Assembly: GCA_963735495.1 (NCBI GenBank)
Contig: CAVTLG010000014.1
Coordinates: forward strand, 1,054,001 to 1,118,000
Reading direction: 5' to 3'
From: CAVTLG01 sp963735495
GTDB taxonomy: Bacteria > Chloroflexota > Ktedonobacteria > Ktedonobacterales > Ktedonobacteraceae
DNA: 64,000 nt
Shown here: positions 54,874-64,000 of the stretch, piece by piece
Layout of the letters: each line of letters begins with the position of its first letter
Position numbering within the stretch: position 1 is the stretch's first letter
Notes under the pieces: model-generated
Database searches by the model: none
What the model saw: only the letters and a program-made list of their open reading frames with translations
Told to the model about the DNA's origin: nothing
Made by a program: the position numbers and the translations under genes

Positions 54874-56944
54874 ATGAGTTATACTAATCAGTGGACACTG
54901 CCTGGAAGAGATAACCTCCTGGCTATGTGCAGATCTGCTGTGGCAAGAATATCTTCAGATGATGACTGTGAAAGGGATTTTGCTGTGGAAAATATAGGGA
55001 AACAGGATGTAGTAACTCACCCAGGTGGAGATGCAAGTAGACATGAAGATGATATGCTAAAAGCAGCAGCAGCAGATAGGAAAGAACAGGTTTTTGAGAA
55101 GAGGATAAAAGAATATATTCAGAAAATGGAGAGGTGGCTTAATGCGTGGCAAGGAGAGCTTGGAACAGAGAGAAAAAAACTTCTTGAGAGAGAATCCAAT
55201 ATTACGAATGAGATAAAACACTATAGAGTAAATCTGCAAGAGTTTAAGGAGCATCTACAAGACCGTAAAGATGGGTTACAAGAGGACAAGGAGCTGGTAC
55301 TAGAAGATATCGAGAGGCTATCAGGACATGAAGATCAGCTACGAAGGTCCAATGAGGAACTACAGGATATCGAGAAGGAACTACAGGGTATTGAGAAGAA
55401 GCTACAAGGATTTGAGCAGTGGGATAAGAAGCTTGCAGAGTGGGAAGGTGTTCTGAAGATGGTACGGGACGGTGTGCCGTCGGAAGAAACCTTTAAAGAA
55501 ACTCACCTCGATCTCTCTAGCAAGTGAACAGTCTTCAAAGGAGAAGCAAGCGAGATTAGGGATGAAGGAGATGGAGTTTGAGAGTCTCCAAGGGGAATTT
55601 AAGATACGGGATAGGACGCTTCAGACTGTAGAACAGGACTTTAATCAGGTCAAGCTGAGTTTCAGGAGTGAGACGGGGGATATTTGGGAGAAAATGAGAC
55701 AAGATCTTGAAAGACGGAAAGGGCAACTTGATACGGAGGAAGGAGATCTTGAGACGAAGGCGCAAAACCTCGCATTGACAAGAGATAGGGTAAATGACTT
55801 TAACCTTAACTTTAACGCAAATTCATCAGCTTTTAAGGGAGAGGTAGATGACTTTACATTAAAAGTAGATGAATTTGACTCAAAGGCGACTGGATTTGGC
55901 TTAGAGATAACAGAAATTAGCTCAAAAGTAGATGGCCCCTCTGAGGAGTGGAGCGAGATATTGAAGGTGTGGGACAATAAGATAGGAGGATGGCAAAAGA
56001 AAGTTAATGATTGGAAAGAGATAGTTGGAACGTGGAGCAAGAAATTCGAGCGGTGGCAGAAGAAGGCTAATATATGGGACGATAAGAATGAGGAGTGGAT
56101 CGAGGAATTTGAGGAATGGAACGCGCAGTTTAAGGAATATAAGCAATGGAGCGCAGGCTCTACGGATGTGAACAGGACTCTTTCAGTGGGAGAACTCCGG
56201 CAGCAGCTAGCTGGATTGGGGCATCAGGAAAGGCAACTCGATGAATTTGAGGAAGGTCTTCAGAGGCTGGATAGGCGTCTTCAAAGGGGGGATGCAGGAG
56301 TTTCTTCGGAGGACCTGGATAACGATATATCGGAATTTCAGAAGGCAAAAGAGAAAATTCATAATATGGAGCAGGACCTGGATAACGATATATCGGAATT
56401 TCAGAAGGCAAAAGAGAAAATTTCTCCAGAGGAAATCCGGCAAAGAGGTAACGATATTCAAAAGAGCATAGAACGTAATCTTGAGGAACAGGAGTGGATA
56501 CTTGATACGTGGCAGGGAAATCTTAAGGTGGAGGGAGAAAATCTTACTCGGAGAAGACCGAGTGTTTCAGATAGGATAGCAAGCTTTAAATCAAACTTGC
56601 GAGAAGAGATGAATGAGCTGCAATATGATATAGACCACCCAGATAATAGCAAGCTGCAATCGATGTTTAAGAGGGATCTACAAGTCCTTGAGCAGTGGGG
56701 TGGGAAGGTTGCGAAATGGGAAGAGGGTGTTCAGGAGATGGAAGAGCGCAATATACAGTGGGAAGAAGACTTTGAAAAGCTAGCCCCAAGCTCTACAGCG
56801 CAAGGTCTGCCCCTAAGTGAGCGGCAAGCAAAATTAAGGGAGAAGGAAGAGGAACTTGAGAGGCTCCAGAGGGACCTTCAGGAGCAGAATAGAGACTTTC
56901 AGGCGCTGGAACGGGATTTTATTCAAGGTCAGCGGGACTATTAG
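54874..56944 (+). pseudogene. Large coiled-coil protein gene, split by a frameshift near 55,500
   Basis: Two overlapping frames (to 55527 and from 55472) make one coiled-coil protein of about 690 residues. The junction is located by an internal duplication: FEQWDKKLAEWEG ... EKQARLGMKEMEFESLQ, which crosses it, matches LEQWGGKVAKWEE ... ERQAKLREKEEELERLQ near the end. The duplication is continuous only if reading shifts +1 at TTTAAAGAAACTC (about 55493-55505). The protein is rich in E, K, Q and W, with no signal or membrane segment. The start is uncertain (TTG 54868, ATG 54874 or ATG 54925). A similar coiled-coil gene lies at 63400. Function unknown. Confidence 0.6.
56311..56422 (+). repeat. 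63-bp in-frame tandem duplication
   Basis: GGACCTGGATAACGATATAT and the following 29 bases occur at 56311 and again at 56374 without change. The period of 63 bases adds 21 residues to the coiled coil and keeps the heptad phase. Identity implies a recent event. Confidence 0.85.
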
Positions 56945-57057
56945 GAGAGAGGAAGAATCATGCCTGGACGTGATGGTTTAAAATAGAAGCAATGTCACTT
57001 GCAAAAAGGCAACTGTGACTGCAATATTTACCAATCTGGTGTCACAAAGGACGAGGC

Positions 57058-58983
57058 ATGAACATTCTAACTGCACCGGGGAAGAGGCTTCTGTTATCGG
57101 GTGATGAGGCGGTTGCGCGCGCAGCATTGGATAAGCGCATTGCCGTAGCGACCGGTTATCCTGGCAGCCCTGGCACAAAGACGTTGGCGGCTCTGCTGCC
57201 CATCGCTGGAGAATATGGCATTACGGTGGAGTGGAGCATCAATGAAAAGGTTGCTCTTGAGGTGGCTTCAGGTGCAGCCTGGGCTGGTAAACGTAGCCTG
57301 GTGTCGATGAAAATGTCTGGTATCAATGTGATGGCCGATTCGCTGCTCTCGATAGCACATAGTGGCGTGACTGGCGCGCTGGTCATTTATGCCGTTGATG
57401 ATGTCGGGGTCTACTATGGTATGGTTGAGCAGGACTCGCGTTATTATGCGCAACTGGCCTCCCTGCCTCTACTGATGCCCGCGACTCCGCAAGAAGCGTA
57501 CACGATGACGCTGAGAGCCTTTGAGGTTTCAGAACAGGTTGGCGCGCCTGTGCTCGTCCTCTCCACCACTGCGGTTGCTCAGACGACCGCTGCGATCCGC
57601 GTTGGTCAGATCGCACAACAGCCGCCAGGCGCAGCCAGCTTTCGACGCGATCCCGCGAAGTTTACCAAAGCGACATCCCAGTGGTCACGTGAGCAGCATA
57701 AGCAGGCGCTTGCTCGTCTTGCGCTGGCCGGTGAACTTTTTCGCCAATTGCCAGAACTCAACCATGTCTCCTGGCCAGCGCAGCCACGCGTTGACGTGCC
57801 AAAAGTGGGTATTATTGTGGCGGGGGTGAGCTATACCTATGTGCAAGAGATATTGCAGCGCTCACCTGCCTTTGCCGCACACGTGGCGCTGTGCAAATTG
57901 GGTGCGCTCAATCCGCTGCCATCTGCCGAACTGGCAGCTTTTTTATGTCAGGTGGATGTTGCATGTGTGTTAGAAGAGTTGGAGCCGATCATCGAAACGC
58001 AGGTGCTGGCTCTGGTGGCTGAGGCTGGTCTGCATGTCAGGGTCATCGGCAAGCGCAGTGGACATTTACCGCGTGTCGGTGATTACACATTCGCCATCGT
58101 CGCGGACGCCCTCAACACGCTTGTTGAACAGGACAATCCGCAGCTTGAACTATGCGCAGTCCAACAGGGCGTAGACACGACGAGTGCAGCATTACCGCGT
58201 GCGTTAGAATTCTGTCCTGGTTGCCCCCATCGTCTGACCTATTACGCGCTCAATCGTGCTATCGAGCAACTGGGCTTTACGCATGACGAGGTGATTGTGA
58301 CCGGCGATATTGGCTGTACTATTCTGGGTATCCATGAGCCATTAAATGTGTGTTGGACGGAGGTCTCGATGGGGGCCAGCATCGGCATTGCGCAGGGCTT
58401 CAAGTACGCGGGCATCGCCAGGCCGGTCATTGCGGCCATGGGCGATGGTACCTTCTATCATAACGGTATTGCCGGGCTGCTGAACGCTGTGCAGTCCGGG
58501 GTCAATCTCACGCTGATCATTCTGGACAATAGCACGAGCGCGATGACCGGGCTACAGCCCGATGCGGGTTCAGGCAGGCGCGCGACTGGCGAGCCAAGCG
58601 TACAAGCAAATATCCCCATGATTGTGCGTGGCTGTGGCGTGACGCAGGTGCGGGAGCTTGATCCGTATCAGCTCGCAGAGACCATCCAGGCATTGCAAGA
58701 GGCCATCGACTATCCGGGCGTGGCCGTCGTGATCGCCAAAGCACCTTGTACTACGCAGGGTCTCCTGATCCATGAGCAAGCCGTCCAGGTAGACCAGGAG
58801 CGCTGCCGTGCTGGCGCTGAGTGCCAGGATACGCCTTGCTACAGCAAAGTTGGTTGCCCGTCTGTGCTCTTGCTACAAGAGGCTCTGCAACTGCGTGTCG
58901 CTATCGATACGACAACGTGTGTCTCATGTGGCTTATGCGTGGCTGCCTGTCCCTTTGAAGCAATTTTGCCTGTCGAGGAATAA
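57058..58983 (+). CDS. iorA: Indolepyruvate ferredoxin oxidoreductase alpha subunit
   Basis: With IorB it oxidatively decarboxylates aryl pyruvates from aromatic amino acids to aryl-acetyl-CoA, passing electrons to ferredoxin. The 641 residues include the pyrimidine-binding SGDEAVARAAL and ATGYPGSPGTKTL, the TPP domain FCPGCPHRLTYY, VTGDIGCTILG and MGDGTFYHNGIAG, and a C-terminal ferredoxin part. The last cluster is canonical (CVSCGLCVAACPF). The preceding one is not: CRAGAECQDTPCYSKVGCP lacks the CxxCxxC spacing of most IorA proteins. Start ATG follows GGACGAGG. Confidence 0.93.
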   Translation: MNILTAPGKRLLLSGDEAVARAALDKRIAVATGYPGSPGTKTLAALLPIAGEYGITVEWSINEKVALEVASGAAWAGKRSLVSMKMSGINVMADSLLSIAHSGVTGALVIYAVDDVGVYYGMVEQDSRYYAQLASLPLLMPATPQEAYTMTLRAFEVSEQVGAPVLVLSTTAVAQTTAAIRVGQIAQQPPGAASFRRDPAKFTKATSQWSREQHKQALARLALAGELFRQLPELNHVSWPAQPRVDVPKVGIIVAGVSYTYVQEILQRSPAFAAHVALCKLGALNPLPSAELAAFLCQVDVACVLEELEPIIETQVLALVAEAGLHVRVIGKRSGHLPRVGDYTFAIVADALNTLVEQDNPQLELCAVQQGVDTTSAALPRALEFCPGCPHRLTYYALNRAIEQLGFTHDEVIVTGDIGCTILGIHEPLNVCWTEVSMGASIGIAQGFKYAGIARPVIAAMGDGTFYHNGIAGLLNAVQSGVNLTLIILDNSTSAMTGLQPDAGSGRRATGEPSVQANIPMIVRGCGVTQVRELDPYQLAETIQALQEAIDYPGVAVVIAKAPCTTQGLLIHEQAVQVDQERCRAGAECQDTPCYSKVGCPSVLLLQEALQLRVAIDTTTCVSCGLCVAACPFEAILPVEE

Positions 58984-58987
58984 CCCT

Positions 58988-59608
58988 ATGGTTGCGCAGA
59001 AAAACACAAATATTATCATCGCTGGCGTTGGTGGACAGGGCAATCGCACGCTTATGCAACTGCTTGCGCGTGCCGCGTTAACCGTGCATGAGGACGTGCA
59101 GATGCAAGCTGGTACTACGTTAGGACGCTTTGGTAGTGCTATTACGTGCCACGTACGCATCGGCTCGGTTGCCAGTGCTACCATCCCAGCGGGGGAAGCG
59201 GATATCCTGCTGGCGCTAGAAATGAACGAAGCGGTCCGCGCATTGCCCATGCTGCGTCGTGAGGCTCTCGCCTTGATCTATCGCCATTGCCGTCTGCCGG
59301 TAGCGGCGGGTATGCGCAGGATGCACTATCCCTCCGTTGATGAGATTACAGCAAGCGCTCAGGCAAGAGAGATCACCAGCATTTTTGTGCCTAAAACCTT
59401 ATTGTTGCCCGAGTGTACTTCTGCTGAACAAGGTCAATCTACGCCATATAGCAATAGTCTGATGCTAGGTATCCTGTGCGCATACACAGAACTGCTACCA
59501 CGTCCTCTTGTAGAGCAAACGCTCTGTCAATACCTCACCTATCGTGTAGAGCAAAATCTCGCGGCCTTTGCCTCTGGTTGGCAGTACGGGGCGCAGCTGC
59601 GAGGATAG
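58988..59608 (+). CDS. iorB: Indolepyruvate ferredoxin oxidoreductase beta subunit
   Basis: The 206-residue gamma-type 2-oxoacid oxidoreductase domain begins NIIIAGVGGQGNRTLMQLLA, and GTTLGRFGSAITCHVRIG and ADILLALEMNEAVRAL follow as in IorB. The ATG at 58988 has GAGGAA upstream and starts five bases after iorA; a longer frame back to 58808 lies inside iorA and is rejected. Confidence 0.92.
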   Translation: MVAQKNTNIIIAGVGGQGNRTLMQLLARAALTVHEDVQMQAGTTLGRFGSAITCHVRIGSVASATIPAGEADILLALEMNEAVRALPMLRREALALIYRHCRLPVAAGMRRMHYPSVDEITASAQAREITSIFVPKTLLLPECTSAEQGQSTPYSNSLMLGILCAYTELLPRPLVEQTLCQYLTYRVEQNLAAFASGWQYGAQLRG

Positions 59609-59755
59609 GCATGCTGATATCTGCTGTGATGGGCATGTGAAGAGGAGGTTAATGGATCTCTTTGGCACAGCAAGTTGGTTGAAAACAGGCTATAATAGTA
59701 GCACACCATCATCTGTCACGGCAGAGACTACCAGCAAGACGCGGGTAGTTGTCGG

Positions 59756-62630
59756 GTGAAAGGAGATCGCGGTATCGTTCCTGACGCGCACAATGAGCAG
59801 AGAAAAGTCATGGATATTTCTCATAATCCAGAAAATGCCAGTGCAATGCAGCCAGTGCAAGTAGGGCAGCTTGAATATGTTTTCGCGAAAGTGCCGTTTG
59901 GCGTGGCTATACTTGATGCGACCAACCGGCTCATTCAGTATGTCAATCCATTCCTGCACTTATTGCTTGATGAGCCGTGGTGCAATCAGGATGTGAGGGG
60001 CTATTGTGCAGATGAGGTGCTCCCGCATGATCTCTCCACTCTCGTGCTGCCCTTGCTCCAGCAGGTCGCGCGCACGGGACAGGCTATACAGCATGCCGAG
60101 GTCCCTTACGAAGGATTTCTGGAAACCCGTGGACGTACCTACTGGCGTGTTGCCGTCGAACGTACTGTGGCCGGTGCAGACCAATCCGCTGAGGACCATG
60201 CCTGCTATTCGTTGCTCGTGACGCTGGAAGATGTCACCGAAGTTGTGCGTTCGCGTCTGCATTTAAACGCTATCCACTATATCTCGTCAGCTATTGCCGG
60301 TCCAGCGTCATTGCACCTTGTGCTCGACCGTATTCTTCAGATCCTGCAAGAGATGTTTGGCTCTAAACGTTGTGCCGTTTTCTTAATCGATCATGCTGTG
60401 CCCACCATCGAGGCTCACCTGGCGCGCTATGAAGATCCACAGCATCCACCATCCGCTCCGCTGCGTACTGCCACAATAGCCGCGCAGCAAGGTGTCCATC
60501 CGCGCTCGCAGGACTGGCATCCTGTGATTAATAAGGACGTTCTGCTCAATCGTGTGCTCCAGGAGCGCCGCACGCTGATTATCACGGATACGAGTACGAC
60601 GCCGACTATCGCTTTCCCTTTGCTGGACGATGGGGGGAAACCATGTCGCCCAGGTTCTGTCCTCTGCGTGCCTATCTTTGCTCCGCTCGCGCAAGATGGC
60701 AGCCTGCTGACGCATTATGATCCTCTCGCGCGTGCCCTGGAGGTCATTGATGATATTCATACTGATGCAGTATTGGGTACTATCGAGGTCTACCATCGTC
60801 ACGCGCGCAGCTTTCCAGCTGAAGAGGTAAAACTATTAGAACGCTTCGCGCAGCAGGCAGGATTGGCTATCCAGAATGCCCGCCTCTTCCGTAGCATTGA
60901 TCGCTGGGCACGCGCCGCCAGTCGCCAGGCTCGTCAGAAAGAAAATATCATGCAGGCCATACCTGACGGGGTGGTCATCTACGATCCCCGCTGGCGGGTA
61001 GCGGATGCCAATCACGCGGCGCGCCAGCTCCTGGACTGGTCGGACGATATTCTCGGACTGCCTATCTTACAGGCGATGCAGCGGAGTCGCGTCGCTGTGC
61101 AGGAACTCGCGTATCCTGACCTGGCCGCTGAGTTCGAGCGGCGTGCGTTGACCGGCCAGATTGACGAGTTCAAGGTACTCGGAGCAGATGAGCAAACGTA
61201 TACAATGCGCTGCACGTATACTCCCATTCGAGATACGCTGGGAGATATCTTTGCCTTCATCGTCATTTATCACGATGTAACCGAAGAAGTGGCTGCACGT
61301 GAACGCATCGAGGCTGAAGTGGTCGCGCGCACAGCCGAACTCAAGCAGCGCAATATGGCTTTGCAGCAAGCGAAAGCGGCGCAGGAGATGACCAATGCGC
61401 GTATGTCGCTCTTACTGAAACGTCTCCCTTCTGGCGTGATCCTGGTCTCGGCGGAGAATACCACGATTACCGTTATTAATCGCCATGCGCTGCGGCTCTT
61501 ACGCAGCATCGGCATCATGATAGAGTCTGAGGCGGCCAATGTGCCTGTCATCGGTCTATCCTGTGAGCAGCTTTTGCGTAGCGTATCTCTCTACAATACA
61601 TCCGGCGCGTGTGTTCCCTATGAGGATCAGCCATTATCCACGGCACTCGTACAGGGGCAGGCGTGCGAGGCCGAGCTGCATATTATAAGACAGGATGGGC
61701 AGATCATTCACCTGCTTGTCAATGCGGCACCGTTGCTGGCTGCTGATAAAACAGTCACAAGCGCTATCCTCGTGTTGCAAGAGATCACCAGGATCAAGAA
61801 TCTGGAGCGTGCGCGGGAGGATTTTTTCACGACCATGGCTCATGAACTCAAGACGCCGCTCGCCAATATTCGAGCCCATCTGAGCGCTTTGCTGGCGCGG
61901 GACCTCGAATGGTCCAGCGAGGAGCAATATGACTTTTTACAGACGGCTGACGAGCAGGTAGATCGGCTGGTAGGGATGATCAACCATTTCCTGGATGCCT
62001 CGCGCGTTGAGGCTGGAGCGTTGCGTCTTGAGTTGGAGCCTCTGCTCATTCCTGAATTGCTGGAAGACCTGTCAGATCGCCTGGAGGCATTGATTACCTC
62101 ATCTCACCGCTATTTACAGATCGTTGCTCCACCAGACTTGCCGGCAGTGGTTGGCGACTATGAACTGATTGTCAGTGTGCTCTCAAATCTGCTCAGCAAT
62201 GCGTTCCGTTATGCTCCACAGGAGGATGCCGTGCTGTTACGCGTTGAACCACTCTATCCCGCGCAAGGGCAGCCTGCGGTGAAGTTCAGCGTGATCGATC
62301 ATGGACCCGGTATCAGCCCGGAGCAGCAAGCCGCGCTCTTCACGCGCTTTAGCACCTTTGCGGCCATGAGCCGTCCATCGGTAGACCGTCCGGGGCAGCC
62401 AACGGTTCGAGCGCCAGCGTGGCAGTATGCGCTGGAGTCCGGCTACTGGATTGGGCCTGTATATCAGTCGTGGTATTATCGAAGCCCACAATAGCAAACT
62501 GCTGGTCACGAGTAGTCCGGGACAGGGCGCAACGTTTACCTTCACGCTCCCCATCTTTCGTGGCAAGCAGGAGCCATATGAAGAGAGCGTCATTGGCGCA
62601 GACGAGCGTCACTTGTTAGAAGGGCAGTAA
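59756..62630 (+). CDS. PAS/GAF sensor histidine kinase, frameshifted in the ATPase domain
   Basis: The reading frame as given ends at 62494 (912 residues), but kinase coding continues in another frame to 62630. Order: PAS (about 35-140), GAF (175-375), PAS (395-505), a further PAS-like part (550-670), HisKA with FFTTMAHELKTPLANI (His at about 696), and HATPase with LSNLLSNAFRYAP and VIDHGPGISPEQQ. After RPSVDRPGQ the frame is lost; shifted by one base it gives RWSPATGLGLYISRGIIEAH, the missing G2 box, then SSPGQGATFTFTLPI. One extra base near 62395-62405 explains it. GTG 59756 or ATG 59810 is the start. No membrane helices, so cytoplasmic. The response regulator follows after five bases. Confidence 0.8.
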
Positions 62631-62635
62631 ATAGC

Positions 62636-63388
62636 ATGGCTGCGAGCGACAAAAAAGTTCGTATTCTTTGCGTTGAGGATGATCCACAGATGCGCACCTT
62701 TCTGCTCGCGCAGTTCAAGGCTCGTGGCTTTCAAGCGCAGGCTGTGCGGGATGGTGCGCAGGCCATCGATCTGGCGGCAATTTTTCAGCCCGAACTGGTC
62801 TTACTGGACCTGGCACTTCCCACCCTGGATGGTCTCACCTTCTTACGTCGTCTGCGCGAGTGGAGCAGTGCTCCGGTGATTATTCTGTCCGCGCACGATG
62901 AGGAGCCTGTGAAGATCAAAGCGCTCGATCTCGGGGCAGATGATTATTTGACCAAGCCATTCAGCCTCAACGAATTGCTGGCTCGTGTGCGCGTGGCGCT
63001 GCGTCGCGCCGATGAAACCGCGCGTTTACGCACCAGCGCTGGTTCTGATGTCCAGCGTCCGCAGTATCGTTGTGGAGGAGAGAACGGCTTACTGGTCGAT
63101 TTTGCGCATCGCAGCGTGCGTACTGGTGGACGCGAGGTGCACCTTACGCCAACCGAGTACGACTTGTTATGTGAACTCACGCGCAACGCGGGCAAAGTCC
63201 TCACGCATCGCGAGCTATTGCAACGCGTCTGGGGACCAGACTATAGTGGCGAGAATACCTATCTGCGCACGTTTATCCGTCACCTGCGCCGCAAGCTTGA
63301 ACCCGATCCGGCGCAGCCGCGTTTCTTGCGCAATGAACTGGGCGTCGGCTACTATGCTCCGCTCCCCGACACCGAGATAACGCTCTGA
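62636..63388 (+). CDS. OmpR/KdpE-type response regulator
   Basis: The 250-residue regulator has a receiver domain (ILCVEDDPQMRTFLL, phosphorylated aspartate in LVLLDLALP, DDYLTKPFSLNELL) and a trans_reg_C winged helix (VHLTPTEYDLLCELTRNAGKVL, ENTYLRTFIRHLRRKLEPDP) like KdpE. There is a linker of about 20 residues more than usual. It is partner to the upstream kinase. Its target genes are not evident; no K+ transport genes are near. Confidence 0.93.
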   Translation: MAASDKKVRILCVEDDPQMRTFLLAQFKARGFQAQAVRDGAQAIDLAAIFQPELVLLDLALPTLDGLTFLRRLREWSSAPVIILSAHDEEPVKIKALDLGADDYLTKPFSLNELLARVRVALRRADETARLRTSAGSDVQRPQYRCGGENGLLVDFAHRSVRTGGREVHLTPTEYDLLCELTRNAGKVLTHRELLQRVWGPDYSGENTYLRTFIRHLRRKLEPDPAQPRFLRNELGVGYYAPLPDTEITL

Positions 63389-63399
63389 GGAAGGACGAG

Positions 63400-64000
63400 A
63401 TGGATCAAAGTAATGCTCATCCAGAGCGCTCGGAAACTCCAGAGCCATCAGGTACATCGTTGGGACAAGATATTTCAAGATGGATATATGTATCTACACA
63501 AAAACAAAAAGCCCCAGCAAGACAGGAGGATGCCCTCAGACGGCAGTTGCCGGACCCTGAAGGTTTTGCAGCCCGCCACGATTACGAGCAAAGTCAACGT
63601 GCCAGACCCCGGTTGGAGAAGACTGGAGGCACAAGCACTTCTACTCAATGGGAACAACTGACAGCAAAGATTAATCAATATCAAAAGGAGTTCGAAGCAT
63701 GGCAGAAGACGCTGCATGATTTGCCATCTACCCGTCCAGCAGAGCTGCAAGGTGAGGATGGGGAGATTATGCGCAGGATAAAAACGAATTCTAAGCGAAT
63801 TGGAGAGATAAATAATAATGAGTGGCAAGAGGCAGAGCGCCGGTTTGCAACGTTAAAGCAAGAAGTGCCAGCGTTACAAGCTAGCTTTGATACAGCACAC
63901 GAGCAAATTCGCACAGCAGAAGCCTATCAAAAATCGCTTGAGGAGCAGAAGAAAATTTCTGCAGCTGATAGGCCAGTCCAGCAATCGTTAGAGCAACAAT
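63400..64000 (+). CDS. Coiled-coil hypothetical protein, runs off the window end
   Basis: The frame opens at ATG 63400 after AGGAAGGA and is still open after 200 codons at base 64000. The product is rich in Q, E, K and R, with ISRWIYVSTQKQK near the start and heptad-like stretches such as WEQLTAKINQYQKEFEAWQK. Its composition resembles the coiled-coil gene at 54.9-56.9 kb. It lies 12 bases after the response regulator and may be in its operon. Function unknown. Confidence 0.7.
   Translation, partial: MDQSNAHPERSETPEPSGTSLGQDISRWIYVSTQKQKAPARQEDALRRQLPDPEGFAARHDYEQSQRARPRLEKTGGTSTSTQWEQLTAKINQYQKEFEAWQKTLHDLPSTRPAELQGEDGEIMRRIKTNSKRIGEINNNEWQEAERRFATLKQEVPALQASFDTAHEQIRTAEAYQKSLEEQKKISAADRPVQQSLEQQ

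Noticed and set aside
55488..55510. Programmed -1 frameshift site in the coiled-coil gene
   Set aside because: The required change is +1 and the slippery X-XXY-YYZ heptamer is not in the right phase; mutation or sequencing error is simpler.
58808..58987. Upstream extension of iorB
   Set aside because: It lies inside iorA, and the ATG at 58988 has a good ribosome site and begins the conserved domain.
1..64000. CRISPR array
   Set aside because: No regularly spaced direct repeats of 25-40 bases with unique spacers were seen; the repeats found are pairs, palindromes or coding.

Overview
The window looks like chromosome from a soil or compost Chloroflexota bacterium of the Ktedonobacteria type. 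This is inferred from gene content: secreted S53 (sedolisin-type) peptidases, GTP-dependent PEP carboxykinase, a PPi-type phosphofructokinase, RhaI-type rhamnose catabolism, ECF-sigma/ImmA-IrrE modules and lineage-specific coiled-coil proteins. No rRNA is present to prove it. Housekeeping genes look GC-richer than the accessory blocks at 1-11 kb, 25.5-34 kb and 54.8-57 kb.

Layout. (1) 1-11.4 kb is a defence island. On the minus strand lies a Wadjet-like (DUF2397/DUF2398/SMC-ATPase) operon whose JetA-like subunit carries an N-terminal TIR domain and whose ATPase gene is cut by an in-frame TGA. On the plus strand follow a DNA methyltransferase, a sigma-like protein, a small helical protein, an ImmA/IrrE protease, a NurA-like protein, a HerA ATPase and a stand-alone TIR protein. 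(2) 11.5-25.5 kb is core metabolism: tRNA-His, pckG, a serine acetyltransferase, a nucleoside hydrolase, an operon of PPi-PFK, deoB and a GNAT enzyme, manB, and a QueA-like gene. Three copies of a short palindromic repeat are scattered here, and two similar ATGACA-N5-TGTC sites lie upstream of the nucleoside hydrolase and PFK/deoB genes. (3) 25.5-34.2 kb holds secreted peptidases and mobile DNA: an S53 gene split by an ISAzo13-like element, an intact S53 gene, an SDR, a SnoaL-like protein, and an IS607-type element with a stub tnpA and a variant tnpB. (4) 34.2-42.5 kb has coiA, a LacI regulator, an SMI1/KNR4 protein and the rhamnose operon (isomerase, aldolase-dehydrogenase fusion, kinase). 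A LacI-type operator/promoter lies about 0.6 kb upstream of that operon. (5) 42.9-52.9 kb is an exopolysaccharide cluster: four GT2 glycosyltransferases (two of them tandem paralogues), a flippase, a large membrane protein and a clan-A glycoside hydrolase. (6) 53-64 kb has a DeoR regulator, an RRM RNA-binding protein, a frameshifted coiled-coil gene, iorAB, a PAS/GAF histidine kinase with a frameshift inside its ATPase domain, its response regulator, and a coiled-coil gene running off the end.

Notable points are the TIR-JetA fusion, the NurA-HerA-TIR trio beside a methyltransferase, a TnpB with a displaced catalytic glutamate, and several broken genes (JetC-like ATPase, S53 peptidase, coiled-coil gene, histidine kinase) in which the lost reading frame can be reconstructed directly.
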